Shown: positions 38,706 through 48,755 of the stretch, piece by piece
Layout: each line of letters begins with the position of its first letter
Position numbering within the stretch: the first letter of the stretch is position 1
DNA from: Fuerstiella sp.
Lineage (GTDB): Bacteria; Planctomycetota; Planctomycetia; Planctomycetales; Planctomycetaceae
Direction of reading: 5' to 3'
NCBI GenBank assembly: GCA_029245955.1
Contig: JAQWOH010000002.1
Coordinates: 1 to 64,000 of the forward strand
DNA length: 64,000 nt
Made by a program: the position numbers and the translations under genes
Notes under the pieces: model-generated
The model's input: only the letters and a program-made list of their open reading frames with translations
The model's database searches: none
Told to the model about the DNA's origin: nothing

Positions 38706-39515
38706 TCAACGAATCACCGGCCTCTTAAACATCGATAACGGACTGATGTGCGATTTGTATTTTACGTCTACGGTTGTGCCCTGCAGTTTCCAGTTCTCTT
38801 TGGACCAGACTCCAAAAGGTGTCACTATCCAGCCGCCGTTCACTTTGTAGTAATAGGGGCCGTACATTGCTTTGTAGCGATGCGGGTACAGCATTTCGTG
38901 TGGATGAAATGCCTGATGGACGATTGCCGTCCCGCCAAGCTGTTGAGGAATCCCGGGCCTTGGTGCCGGATACAGGGCGGCGCTGGACGCCCCGGTCCCA
39001 TGCGTTTTATCTCCCGCCTTGCTCATGCTGACGGGGCCTGCTCCAGCCGCGTAGCTGCTTGACGACGCGAATGAGTACGGCCCGGCCGAATTCTGATAGA
39101 CGGGCTGCGGTGGTGAGTACTGCTGCCAGTTCGCTCCCGGGTGAACCGGAAGTACGTTGCCGCCGGAAGCAGCCGCGCTGAAATACTGCGGACCGGTCAG
39201 CGACGATCGATTGGGCACGACCGGCGCGTACTGAATCGGAAGTGGCTGCGGCAATGCCTCAGCCGGTTCCAGCTTCTGCGCCGGCGGCTGAGCACTCGTC
39301 ATGCGTATTTCCGGAACCTGCCGAGCAGCATCATCGACGACGGCATGTCGAATACCCCCGGATGTTTTCGCACTGGATCGTCGCGTGTCCGGACGTCCGA
39401 TGGACGGACCTCGCAGCCAGTTCATCAGTGTGTTCTGTTTCTGACCGTCTTCGGCCAGAAGGCTCCCGACGCTCATGACTGTAATCATGAGAGTCAACAA
39501 TCCCTTGCGAAGCAT
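38706..39515 (-). CDS. Secreted planctomycete protein with conserved C-terminal motif
   Basis: 269 residues. A signal peptide (GLLTLMITVMSVGSLLAED) is followed by a Pro/Ser/Ala/Gln-rich, probably disordered middle. The ordered C-terminal block has HPHEMLYPHRYKAMYGPYYY, then KVNGGWIVTPFGVWSKENWKLQGTTVDVKY. The C-terminal block recurs, as far as I recall, in uncharacterised planctomycete proteins. It is the first of three secreted genes on this strand. Confidence 0.7.
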   Translation of the reverse strand: MLRKGLLTLMITVMSVGSLLAEDGQKQNTLMNWLRGPSIGRPDTRRSSAKTSGGIRHAVVDDAARQVPEIRMTSAQPPAQKLEPAEALPQPLPIQYAPVVPNRSSLTGPQYFSAAASGGNVLPVHPGANWQQYSPPQPVYQNSAGPYSFASSSSYAAGAGPVSMSKAGDKTHGTGASSAALYPAPRPGIPQQLGGTAIVHQAFHPHEMLYPHRYKAMYGPYYYKVNGGWIVTPFGVWSKENWKLQGTTVDVKYKSHISPLSMFKRPVIR

Positions 39516-40120
39516 TGCTTCTCCTCCGTGGCTGTAGAAGAATCCGTTCTTCCAGCTGTTTCACATCCCTGGTCAACATGACACGGGATTGATGAAACCG
39601 CGAATCCCCAAAAATCAAGTCCTGACTCCTGGACGATACCCGCCTGAGTTGTCCAGGCGTTTACCGGGCAGAGTCCAACCTGTCCTCTGTCGTAGAGTTC
39701 GGCTGCTACCGGTCGCAGGGATGAATCAATCAGTGTTCTTGATACACACCATACGGTTAGTTTCTGGTGCACTATCGTTGCATGTGGAAGAACCGAAAAA
39801 GTCTTCCCAATCTTCCTGTCTTTTCAGCCATATCTGTGGCCGCTCGCGCTTTGCGATTGTCTCAGAATCTCTAAGATGCCGGACAGACGATCAGATGGCG
39901 TTCCAGGACTGGAAATTCGACCTGAACCGAGGGGACTCAGTTCCGACGAGCATTCAGCGAAAGTATTGAAATTTCCGGGGCCGACCGCCGATGTTGATGA
40001 CAAACGCCGGACAGACGCAGTGAACGGGGCGGCGGCTCCCTGTCGGGCCGGTGCCATGATTCTGTTCGATGTGTCACGACTGGTGGGAAGAAATCCCGAA
40101 CGCTGGAAAAGGATGCTCAG
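39516..40120. other. Divergent intergenic region before the topoisomerase genes
   Basis: About 605 bases between the minus-strand secreted-protein gene and the plus-strand topoisomerase. An open frame at 39876-40244 (starting MPDRRSDGVPG) overlaps the topoisomerase start and has no recognisable domain, so I leave it uncalled. The ribosome site for the topoisomerase (AAAAGGA, about 40107-40113) is at the right edge. Confidence 0.35.
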
Positions 40121-42508
40121 TTGGCTCGCAGAAAGTCTTCCAGAAAGAACGAACCCAATCTGTTCTCCAAGACGGATGAGCTGGAAGCGGCCGGAAACGT
40201 TCAATACGTGCCGATCAGCGGCGAAACCCGCCGACGCTATCTGAACTACGCTCTTTCCGTCATCACGTCGCGCGCGCTGCCGGACGTACGCGATGGGTTA
40301 AAACCCGTACAGCGACGAATTCTGTACGTCATGTACAATCGCTTAAGGCTGACAGCAGACAGCAAGACCCGCAAATGTGCCAAGATCTGTGGTGACACAA
40401 CCGGGTCATTTCACCCCCACGGAGACACTGCCGTCTACGACGCGCTGGTGCGACTGGCGCAGGACTTTACTCTGCGATACCCGCTGGTGATCGGACAGGG
40501 GAACTTCGGTTCTATCATGGGCCTGCGGGCCGCAGCCGCTCGGTACACGGAAGCGAAACTGTCAGCACTAGCAGAGCAGTTGATGAACGAACTGCGGTAT
40601 CAGACGGTGGATATGCGTCCCACCTACGATGCCGCAGACCAGGAGCCGGCCGTCCTGCCGGCCCGCTACCCGGCATTGCTGGTGAACGGAACTCAGGGGA
40701 TTGCGGTCGGCATGGCGACCAGCATGCCGCCGCACAATCTGAATGAAGTGACGAAAGCCTGCGTCCATCTGATTCAGAATCCTAACGCCACAGTCGCTCA
40801 GTTGATGAAGTACGTCAAAGGCCCGGACTTTCCACTGGGTGGCCGGATAGTGACAGCACGCACAGACCTGCGGAAAGCATACGAATCCGGTCGGGGCTCG
40901 ATCAAGACGCGCGGTGAGTGGCGGTTCGACAGGAAAGGCAGAAAAGAACTAAAGGACCGCCTGATCATCTATACGGTGCCGTACACAGTCTCAACCGGGC
41001 CGCTGATGACGGAGATTGGAGAACTGATTGAGGCGCGCAAGATTCCTCAACTGGCCAACGTGATCGACGAAACGAATGAAGAAAACGGTCTGCGGATCGT
41101 GCTGGAAATGAAGTCCGGCGCGGACGCAGAAGCCGTTATGGCCTACCTGTTTCGACATACTTCGCTGGAGCAGAATTTCAGTTATAACGCCACAGCACTG
41201 GTCCCCGACGAACACGGCGCAACCGTACCTCGCGTCCTGAGCCTGAAGGAATTGCTGCAGCATTTTCTGGACTTCCGCTACGAGACCGTGCGCCGACGCC
41301 TTGAGTATCAACTGGAGCAGTTGCGCAGGCGAATTCATATTCTGGAAGGCTTCGCGATCGTCTTTAACGGACTTGATCGCGCCCTGAAGATTATTCGTGC
41401 AAGCAGTGGCAAGAAGGATGCCGCCGTAAAACTGATGAAGAAATTCCCACTGGATGAGGTCCAGACAGACGCCGTTCTGGAGCTGGCGCTGTACCGGATA
41501 TCACAGCTGGAAATCGAACATATTCGTCAGGAACTGAGGGAAAAAAAGACAGAAGCCGCTCGAATTCAGAAGCTGTTGAAGTCAAGAACTCAGATGTGGA
41601 AGCTGATCCGCACCGAACTGGAAGTACTGGCGGCAGAATTCGGAGACAAGCGGCGCAGCGACTTCGGTTCTGTTGACGAGATCGTCGAGTTTGATGCATC
41701 TGCATATATCATCAAGGAAAACACCAACGTGGTTGTCACCGCGGACGGCTGGGTTAAGCGAGTCAACAGCCTTGCCAGCGTTTCCAAAACCCGGGTCCGT
41801 GAAGGTGACAGCGTGCTGAATGTCATTCCCGGCAGCACGCTTGATAACGCAGTTTTCTTCAGTTCCGACGGCGTTGCATTTACCGTCCCCATCGATCAGC
41901 TGCCCGTTTCCTCCGGATATGGCGAACCATTCGCCAAACACGCCAGAATCGGCGACGGAGCGTCCATCGTCGCCGTCCTGACAACGGACCCGCGATTCGT
42001 CGAGGCAGTCGACGATGATTCCGAAGAGTGGGGACCGTTATTGCTGGTCGCAACTCGGCAGGGACAGGTCCTGACGATTCCCTATCACGGTTTTCGTACA
42101 CCAAGTACGAAAGCCGGTCGCAAGTTCTGCCGGCTGCGCAAAGGTGATGAGGTTGTCTGTTGTCAGTTAATCGACGCAGCGGAAACCGTATTCTTCGCTT
42201 CTGCCGATGCTCGGGTGCTGCACTTTTCACTTGATGAGGTGCCCATGCTGACAAACGCTGGCAAAGGCGTTCGTGGCATCAAGCTGGAAAAAGAAGATCG
42301 GCTGCTGGGTGTGGTGCAGCTGGCTCGGCCAAGTGACTGCCTGCGGGTTGTCACAAGTAACGACAAAGAGATGGTGTTCGGTCAGCAGAAGTATCAGATC
42401 ACGTCACGGGGCGGTCGCGGAGTCATGACCAGCAAACGCTCAAGCTTTGACAAAGTGATCCAGCCCGAAATCCAGTTAGTGGACTGGTCAGAAATGGAGG
42501 AGGACTGA
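40121..42508 (+). CDS. Type IIA DNA topoisomerase subunit A (ParC/GyrA-like)
   Basis: 795 residues, TTG start with AAAAGGA seven bases upstream. The breakage-reunion domain reads RALPDVRDGLKPVQRRILYVMY, GSFHPHGDTAVYDALVRLAQDF (quinolone-site helix) and GLRAAAARYTEAKL with the DNA-linking Tyr142. A coiled-coil tower (QLEIEHIRQELREKKTEAARIQKLL) leads to a six-blade-like C-terminal domain (about 510-795). RGGRG occurs only near the very C-terminus rather than at the first blade, so the wrapping motif typical of GyrA is not in its usual place, which favours a ParC-like assignment. The B subunit follows 10 bases on. Both make the enzyme that passes one DNA duplex through another. Confidence 0.93.
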   Translation: MARRKSSRKNEPNLFSKTDELEAAGNVQYVPISGETRRRYLNYALSVITSRALPDVRDGLKPVQRRILYVMYNRLRLTADSKTRKCAKICGDTTGSFHPHGDTAVYDALVRLAQDFTLRYPLVIGQGNFGSIMGLRAAAARYTEAKLSALAEQLMNELRYQTVDMRPTYDAADQEPAVLPARYPALLVNGTQGIAVGMATSMPPHNLNEVTKACVHLIQNPNATVAQLMKYVKGPDFPLGGRIVTARTDLRKAYESGRGSIKTRGEWRFDRKGRKELKDRLIIYTVPYTVSTGPLMTEIGELIEARKIPQLANVIDETNEENGLRIVLEMKSGADAEAVMAYLFRHTSLEQNFSYNATALVPDEHGATVPRVLSLKELLQHFLDFRYETVRRRLEYQLEQLRRRIHILEGFAIVFNGLDRALKIIRASSGKKDAAVKLMKKFPLDEVQTDAVLELALYRISQLEIEHIRQELREKKTEAARIQKLLKSRTQMWKLIRTELEVLAAEFGDKRRSDFGSVDEIVEFDASAYIIKENTNVVVTADGWVKRVNSLASVSKTRVREGDSVLNVIPGSTLDNAVFFSSDGVAFTVPIDQLPVSSGYGEPFAKHARIGDGASIVAVLTTDPRFVEAVDDDSEEWGPLLLVATRQGQVLTIPYHGFRTPSTKAGRKFCRLRKGDEVVCCQLIDAAETVFFASADARVLHFSLDEVPMLTNAGKGVRGIKLEKEDRLLGVVQLARPSDCLRVVTSNDKEMVFGQQKYQITSRGGRGVMTSKRSSFDKVIQPEIQLVDWSEMEED

Positions 42509-42518
42509 GGTCCGGCCG

Positions 42519-44435
42519 ATGAATACAGCAACAAAATCCAAATACACAGCCAGTGACATTGAGGTTCTGGAAGGTCTGGAACCTGTCCGAAAACGACCAT
42601 CGATGTACATCGGCGGCGTCGATTCGCGTGGGCTGCACCACCTTCTGTGGGAAGTCGTGGACAATTCCGTCGATGAATTTCTTGCTCGTGAATGCAGCCA
42701 GATTGTTGTGACACTACACAAGGACGGCAGCAGTTGTACCGTCAGCGACGATGGTCGCGGTATTCCCGTGGACAAGCACCCCAAGATGAAGAAGTCGTCG
42801 CTGGAAGTCATCCTGACGACTCTGCACGCTGGAGGAAAATTCAGTGACAAGAACTACTCGCGCAGTGGCGGGCTGCACGGAGTCGGATCATCGGTCGTCA
42901 ACGCGCTATCGTCAAAAATGGTCGCGACCGTGCATCGGGACGGTCACGAATGGGTGCAGGAATACAAACGTGGAAAGCCTAAAGGTAATGTGAAGAAGGT
43001 CAGACGTTTTCGTGGCCACGGCACCACGATTTTCTTTCGTCCGGATGACACCATTTTCCGACGAACACAGTTTAATTCAGAAACAATTCGCCAGCACCTC
43101 GAGGACGTGTCGTTCATTCACGGCGGCCTGAAGATCATTCTCAAGGATCACTTAAAGGGTGAGACTCACGAACTGTGCCACCAAGACGGGATCAGAGCCT
43201 ATATAGAGAAGGTCATTGGCGACAGCGGCAAGAAGACAGTGCACGACCAGTTGTTTTCTGCGGACAAGGACGACAAGGTTGCTCGTGTGGAAGTGGTTCT
43301 GAAGTGGACCGAATCCACGGACGAACACATCCGTAGTTACGTGAATGGCATTCGCACGCACGGTGGCGGTACTCATGAAAACGGACTGAAGTCCGGACTG
43401 ACGAAAGCCGTTCGCAATTATATCGACGTGCACAACTTCAAGCCTCGCGGGGTGACGATTGCGGCCGACGACATTCGTGAAGGCGTGGTGGCCATCCTGT
43501 CTGTGTTTCATGGTGACCCCATGTTTCAGGGGCAGACGAAGGAACGGCTCAACAATCCCGAAATGGCGTCTCATGTGGATGGCATTGTGCGGCCTGCGGT
43601 TGAGAACTGGCTGAATAACAATCCATCGCTGGCGGACGCTATTTTGGGACGCATTGTGCTGGCGGCCCGAGCCAGACTGGCCAGCCGCGACGCCATCAAG
43701 GAGGTCAAACGTAAATCCGTTGCACGCAAAACCAACCTGCCCGGTAAGCTGGTTGACTGTCAGAATAAGAACGCCGACGAAACAGAGCTGTTCATCGTGG
43801 AAGGCGACTCAGCCGGCGGAACGGCCGTGATGGGACGGAACGCCGCCACTCAGGCGGTTCTGCCGTTAAGGGGAAAAATACTGAACACGGAATCAATTTC
43901 GTTATCCAAGATACTGAAGAACCAGGAGATCAATGACCTGGTGGAAACACTCGGTACCGGGATCGGACCAAATTTCGATATTCACCGTCTGCGTTACGGC
44001 CGGATCATTCTGCTGATGGATGCCGACAGCGACGGATACCACATTTCCACACTGCTGCTGACATTTTTCTTTCGCCACATGACAGAGCTGATCCGGCAGG
44101 GAAATCTGTTCATCGCCCAGCCGCCGCTGTTCCGGATCGAAGTGGGTAAGACGACGCAGTACGCCCAGACGGACGCAGAAAAAGAAGAGATACTGGCTGC
44201 CCTGCCGGATAACCGAAATCCAACCGTCCTGCGGTTCAAGGGGCTGGGGGAAATGAACGCGGCGCAACTGCGAGACACGACGCTGAACCCGCGAGCGCGC
44301 GTTCTGCTGCGAGTCGACATTGAAAGTCAGCTGGAAGCCGATCAGACGTTTCACCAGCTGCTCGGCAAGGAAGCTTCCGAACGCTACAAGGTGATCATGG
44401 AAGAAGCCAGCTTTGCTGATGACGTGGATGCCTGA
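42519..44435 (+). CDS. Type IIA DNA topoisomerase subunit B (ParE/GyrB-like)
   Basis: 638 residues, the usual length without the large insert of some GyrB. The GHKL ATPase has VLEGLEPVRKRPSMYIGG, EVVDNSVDE, VSDDGRGIPVDKH and GGLHGVGSSVVNALS. The transducer follows, and then the TOPRIM domain with FIVEGDSAGGTAVMGRNAATQAVLPLRGKILN and LMDADSDGYHI (metal-binding DxD). It hydrolyses ATP to drive strand passage by the A subunit, whose gene is directly upstream; A-before-B order is the reverse of the common gyrB-gyrA arrangement. Confidence 0.94.
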   Translation: MNTATKSKYTASDIEVLEGLEPVRKRPSMYIGGVDSRGLHHLLWEVVDNSVDEFLARECSQIVVTLHKDGSSCTVSDDGRGIPVDKHPKMKKSSLEVILTTLHAGGKFSDKNYSRSGGLHGVGSSVVNALSSKMVATVHRDGHEWVQEYKRGKPKGNVKKVRRFRGHGTTIFFRPDDTIFRRTQFNSETIRQHLEDVSFIHGGLKIILKDHLKGETHELCHQDGIRAYIEKVIGDSGKKTVHDQLFSADKDDKVARVEVVLKWTESTDEHIRSYVNGIRTHGGGTHENGLKSGLTKAVRNYIDVHNFKPRGVTIAADDIREGVVAILSVFHGDPMFQGQTKERLNNPEMASHVDGIVRPAVENWLNNNPSLADAILGRIVLAARARLASRDAIKEVKRKSVARKTNLPGKLVDCQNKNADETELFIVEGDSAGGTAVMGRNAATQAVLPLRGKILNTESISLSKILKNQEINDLVETLGTGIGPNFDIHRLRYGRIILLMDADSDGYHISTLLLTFFFRHMTELIRQGNLFIAQPPLFRIEVGKTTQYAQTDAEKEEILAALPDNRNPTVLRFKGLGEMNAAQLRDTTLNPRARVLLRVDIESQLEADQTFHQLLGKEASERYKVIMEEASFADDVDA

Positions 44436-44634
44436 GGCGGCGTGGCGGGTGCGGCCTGTCGACATGACCGAAGATGGCCTGACTGAACCGGTGCTGAAAG
44501 CAAAGCGGGCCATTCCATGGTTGTGAAAGACAGCCTGTAGAATCGATCATCGTCATTCTGAAAGACGTGACTTTGAGTGTTTCAGGCTGGAAAATACCGG
44601 CTTTATAGGGCATTGGGCGCTTGTCAGTCGGCAG

Positions 44635-45927
44635 GTGTCGCGGTACTCTGCTCAGCCTTCTGCGGCAGACCTTCTTTGGAAGACAGAAACGTTGGCCCTC
44701 GACGATCGCATTGTCATCACTGGAATCGGACTGGCGTCCCCGAACGGCAACAACCTGGCCGAGTTTCGCCAGAGTCTGCTGGCCGGAAAATCCGGTGTGG
44801 TGGATTACGAAACCCGGTATATGCCGCCGGTTCTGGCTGGCGTGTGCAACTTCGACGAACTGCGTTACCAGAAGCGTAAAGAAGTGCGTCGGGGCACGCG
44901 AGCCGGGTCGATTGCCGTTTACTGCTCGAACGAAGCTGTCGTCGACTCAGGCCTGAACTGGGACTCCGTGGCAAAAGACCGCGTAGGCGTATATCTGGGC
45001 ATTACCGAACACGGCAACGTCGAGACAGAAAACGAAATCTACGAGATTTCGCAGTTTGGCTATGACACAAAAGTCTGGTCCCATCACCACAACCCGAGAA
45101 CAGTCGCTAACAATCCGGCTGGTGAAGTCACCCTGAGTCTGGGAGTGACCGGACCTCACCTGACCATCGGTGCCGCCTGTGCTGCGGGAAACGCGGGATT
45201 CATACAGGCGGTACAGATGCTGCGTCTGGGTGAATGTGACTTGGCCATTGCCGGAGGTGTGTCAGAAAGTATTCACACATTCGGCATCTTTGCAAGTTTT
45301 CAAAGCCAGGGTGCACTAGCCACACACGAGGATCCGACAAAGGCCTGTCGGCCCTTTGATGCACAGCGAAACGGCATTGTCGTTGCAGAAGGTGGAGGGA
45401 TATGTACGGTCGAGCGACTGACAGACGCCCTGGCTCGTGGAGCCACGATTTACGGTGAAATCATCGGACATGCGATGAATTCCGATGCTTCTGACTTTGT
45501 GCTGCCAAATTCCACGCGTCAGGCCGAATGCGTACGTCTGGCTCTGTCGCGAGCCGGTATTAGTGCTGGCGACGTTGACCTTGTCAGCAGTCACGCCACC
45601 GCCACTGAACAGGGTGATATCGAAGAGGCCAAGGCCCTGAAGGCGGTATTTGAGGGTACGCAGGCCGCCATTAACAACACAAAAAGCTTCATTGGTCACG
45701 CCATGGGAGCGGCCGGGGCACTGGAACTGCTGGGAAACCTGCCGTCGTTTGACGACGGTATAGCCCACGCTACAATCAATCTTGAGAATCCGGACTCAAG
45801 ATGCGTTTTGCCTAATTTAGTAGCGAATGAGCCGCGAAATATGGGCGAAGTGAACTGTATATTGAACAATTCGTTCGGGATGCTGGGGATCAATTCAGTC
45901 GTAATTGTAAAAAAATACGAATTCTGA
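44635..45927 (+). CDS. Beta-ketoacyl-ACP synthase (FabF-like)
   Basis: About 410-430 residues with a thiolase-fold condensing enzyme pattern. It opens RIVITGIGLASPNGNNLAEF. The active Cys lies in TIGAACAAGNAG, and the two His in SSHATATEQGD and NNTKSFIGHAMGAAG, so the Cys-His-His triad is complete. GTG 44635 and TTG 44692 (LALDDRIVITG, with GGAAGAC upstream) are both possible starts. It condenses an acyl chain with malonyl-ACP. Next come an acyl carrier protein and a CrtI-like flavoprotein, so it probably serves a dedicated acyl product rather than bulk fatty acid synthesis. Confidence 0.9.
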   Translation: MSRYSAQPSAADLLWKTETLALDDRIVITGIGLASPNGNNLAEFRQSLLAGKSGVVDYETRYMPPVLAGVCNFDELRYQKRKEVRRGTRAGSIAVYCSNEAVVDSGLNWDSVAKDRVGVYLGITEHGNVETENEIYEISQFGYDTKVWSHHHNPRTVANNPAGEVTLSLGVTGPHLTIGAACAAGNAGFIQAVQMLRLGECDLAIAGGVSESIHTFGIFASFQSQGALATHEDPTKACRPFDAQRNGIVVAEGGGICTVERLTDALARGATIYGEIIGHAMNSDASDFVLPNSTRQAECVRLALSRAGISAGDVDLVSSHATATEQGDIEEAKALKAVFEGTQAAINNTKSFIGHAMGAAGALELLGNLPSFDDGIAHATINLENPDSRCVLPNLVANEPRNMGEVNCILNNSFGMLGINSVVIVKKYEF

Positions 45928-46034
45928 ACCCAGCTGATGCCGCGGCGCAGCCGTCTTATTCTGGCGACGGATTACCGCGAACGATGAAACAAGTGTTCCG
46001 CGCTGTGGAAACCATGAGTGCAAGGGGATTTTTG

Positions 46035-46298
46035 ATGACGGGTGTGGAGATCAGACAGGCCGTTCTGGAAATTCTGGAGCGTATTGCTCCCGATGAAGAT
46101 CTGTCCGGCCTGGATGACGCAGTCGCGTTCCGTGAGCAGATGGAACTCGACAGTATGGACTTTCTGGACATTGTGATGGAGCTGCGCAAAGGCTATCGGG
46201 TTCAGATTCCGGAAGAAGACTACCACAACCTCAACACCATGCAGTCAACGGTTGAATATCTGACACCAAAGATGAAAGATGTCCCGGTGGCCGGCTGA
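46035..46298 (+). CDS. Acyl carrier protein
   Basis: An 87-residue acidic four-helix protein. The phosphopantetheine site is the Ser in ELDSMDFLDIVMEL (DSxx), the standard ACP position. ATG 46035 (MTGVEIRQAVLEILERIAPDE) has GGGGA six to seven bases before it; in-frame ATGs at 45984 and 46014 would add an atypical leader. It carries the growing chain for the ketosynthase next door. Confidence 0.9.
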   Translation: MTGVEIRQAVLEILERIAPDEDLSGLDDAVAFREQMELDSMDFLDIVMELRKGYRVQIPEEDYHNLNTMQSTVEYLTPKMKDVPVAG

Positions 46299-46412
46299 CC
46301 ATTGTGCCGGCGTCGTCAGCGATCAGCGGGAGCGGCTGTCACGGTTTCTTAGTGGCAGCTCGAGTAAACCGTCAAAGACAGCCTCGACAGCCTCCATTGG
46401 GAAAAGTCTACC

Positions 46413-47792
46413 GTGCACTACGACACTGTGATTATCGGCGCCGGGATGTCCGGCCTGTCGGCAGGTGTACGGCTCGCGTATTACGAAAAAAACGTATGCA
46501 TCCTGGAACGCCACACTACGATTGGCGGCCTGAATTCGTTTTACCGGCTGCGTAAGCGAAACTATGACGTTGGGCTGCATGCCGTAACCAACTATGCAGA
46601 GCCCGGCAGTAAGGCCGGCCCGCTCAGCAAACTACTGCGGCAGCTGCGAATGAAGTGGGAAGACTTTGACCTGCGGCCTCAGCTGCATTCGTCCATCGCA
46701 TTTCCCGATTGCACGCTGCGTTTCACGAACGATTTCGCCCTCCTTGTTGAACAGGTGGCGATGGCGTTTCCCAAACAGATCGATGGGTTCCGAAGACTGG
46801 TTCGTACGATTGCGGAACACGACGCGCTAAACCTTGACAAACGACAGTCAACGTCGGCACGCCAGGTGCTGTCCGAACACATCAGTGATCCGCTGCTGAT
46901 TGACATGCTGTTCTGCCCACTCATGTTTTATGGCAGCGCCACGCCGCGGGACATGGATTTCAGCCAGTTCGTGATCATGTTTAAGAGCATTTTTCACGAA
47001 GGTTTCGGACGTCCGTTCGACGGTATTCGTCTGATCCTGAAGAAACTCGTCCGCCATTTCAAAGCACTGGGTGGACACCTGAAGCTGCGAACCGGCGTCA
47101 GCGAGATTGTGCAGCGCAACGGCAAGGCAAAGGCAGTCGTCCTGGACGACGGAACAGAGATTACGGCAGACAACGTCCTGTCATCCGCGGGCGCTGCAGA
47201 AACGATGAGAATGGTGGATCCGTCACGACCGATGGTCCGGCCCAAAGCGGGAGACATTTCATTCGTGGAATCGATCTCAGTGCTGGACTGTGAGCCCGCC
47301 TCACTGGGGCATCATGACACCATCGTTTTTTACAACGACGCAGATTCGTTTCACTACGAAAGGCCCAACGAGCCGGTCGACCTTCGCAGCGGCATCATCT
47401 GCTCGCCCAATAATTTCGATTATTCGCGGCCCCTGGAAGACGGCCGCATGCGAATCACTGCTCTGGCAGAGCCCGACTACTGGATCGATCTGCCGGAAGA
47501 GGAATACCAGCATCGCAAGATGGAATGGAACGATCGGATCATCAAAAGCGCATTAAAGCACATTCCTGACTTCCGCAGCCACGTAATTGACACGGACGTC
47601 TTCAGCCCTCGCACCATTCGCCGATTTACCGGCCATCTCAACGGCTGCGTTTACGGAGCTCCGGAAAAATTCGTAAACGGCCAGACACCGGTCGGAAACC
47701 TCTACCTGTGCGGCACCGATCAGGGGTTTCTGGGCATTGTAGGCGCGATGCTCTCCGGAATTACCATCGCAAATCGGTATCTGCTGAAGTAG
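46413..47792 (+). CDS. CrtI/phytoene-desaturase-like FAD-dependent oxidoreductase
   Basis: 459 residues, GTG start. The dinucleotide-binding motif is [21 protein letters not shown], followed by [11 protein letters not shown], and the C-terminal FAD-binding signature is [21 protein letters not shown]. The middle is that of carotenoid desaturase/isomerase and retinol-saturase-type enzymes. These act on isolated or conjugated double bases of long hydrophobic chains, adding, removing or isomerising double bonds. It lies 114 bases after an acyl carrier protein and ketosynthase, so its substrate may be an acyl-ACP-derived chain. No phytoene synthase is nearby. Confidence 0.88.
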   Translation: MHYDTVIIGAGMSGLSAGVRLAYYEKNVCILERHTTIGGLNSFYRLRKRNYDVGLHAVTNYAEPGSKAGPLSKLLRQLRMKWEDFDLRPQLHSSIAFPDCTLRFTNDFALLVEQVAMAFPKQIDGFRRLVRTIAEHDALNLDKRQSTSARQVLSEHISDPLLIDMLFCPLMFYGSATPRDMDFSQFVIMFKSIFHEGFGRPFDGIRLILKKLVRHFKALGGHLKLRTGVSEIVQRNGKAKAVVLDDGTEITADNVLSSAGAAETMRMVDPSRPMVRPKAGDISFVESISVLDCEPASLGHHDTIVFYNDADSFHYERPNEPVDLRSGIICSPNNFDYSRPLEDGRMRITALAEPDYWIDLPEEEYQHRKMEWNDRIIKSALKHIPDFRSHVIDTDVFSPRTIRRFTGHLNGCVYGAPEKFVNGQTPVGNLYLCGTDQGFLGIVGAMLSGITIANRYLLK

Positions 47793-48060
47793 CCTGCTGC
47801 AACGGTTAGTGCGCGTCAGCGGTCGACAAGTCGATGCGCCGCAACCAGCAGCTGCCCTTCGCCAGAACGCCTGTATCCTGAGCGTTCCGGGAAGGCCATG
47901 GGGGGTTGAATTCTGCTTCTCAAAGCTGGGAGGCTGGCCGCCGCCGCTTGCGTCACTATCAGAGCAACCTATAATCGGCGGCTGCATAAACGCCCGTATT
48001 TTGGCCTGTTTCTGGCCGCGATTCCTCTACCGGCAAGCCGAATTTCAAGAGACTTCGAAC

Positions 48061-48612
48061 ATGTTCATGTGGTTTCGAAACGTCTGGATGGCCGTCGCCA
48101 CAGTCCTGCATGGTATGTACGTGACGATGATGACGATGCTGAAGACATATCAGCACAAACGGAAAACATTCGCTGATACGTATGTGTATCCGGAAGAGCC
48201 GATAAAAGTAAAAGCTCGATATCGAGGTTTCCATAGGTTTGACCTGACCACCTGTATCGGATGTGAAAAATGTGCTCAGGCCTGTCCGGTCGACTGTATC
48301 TATATCGAAAAAGAGAAAAGTCCGGTGGGCAAGGGATTTCGCCTGACCGGCTTTGCTGTGGACTACACCAAGTGCATGTTCTGTGCTCTGTGTGTAGACC
48401 CCTGTCCGGTAGACTGCATTTTTATGGGCTCTACGCACGACCTGAGTTGCTTCAGTCGCGATGGGTGTATTGTTGACTACGCAAAACTGCCTCTACAGAT
48501 TGCATGGGGCAGGGCGACGCTGAATCCAACGGCCGTGTCAGAGTCAAAGGTGCTGCACGAACCGGTTTGGGTGAAGGGAGAAGAGAGTCCGTTCGAACTG
48601 GTAGAAGCCTGA
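48061..48612 (+). CDS. nuoI: NADH-quinone oxidoreductase subunit I
   Basis: 183 residues with two 4Fe-4S cluster motifs, [15 protein letters not shown] and [15 protein letters not shown], spaced as in NuoI. It has a hydrophobic/amphipathic N-terminus ([23 protein letters not shown]) and the [10 protein letters not shown] lead-in. It carries electrons toward quinone in complex I. ATG 48061 begins at the conserved part. It is the first of four nuo genes here; its place ahead of nuoA is unusual. Confidence 0.92.
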   Translation: MFMWFRNVWMAVATVLHGMYVTMMTMLKTYQHKRKTFADTYVYPEEPIKVKARYRGFHRFDLTTCIGCEKCAQACPVDCIYIEKEKSPVGKGFRLTGFAVDYTKCMFCALCVDPCPVDCIFMGSTHDLSCFSRDGCIVDYAKLPLQIAWGRATLNPTAVSESKVLHEPVWVKGEESPFELVEA

Positions 48613-48755
48613 TATGGACGATGGCTGCAGACCGATTTCAAATAACTTCGGTTCCCGCATGAGGCAGAGATCACGCCACTGTGGGTCGTCAGCGCGAATG
48701 TTGTAAGCACTTCCGGCATTAGCTCAAATGAACCGTCGAAGACGGAGATTGTGAT

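Noticed and set aside
39876-40244. Plus-strand open frame of 122 codons before the topoisomerase
   Set aside because: It overlaps the topoisomerase start in another frame and shows no recognisable motif; a real small gene cannot be fully excluded.
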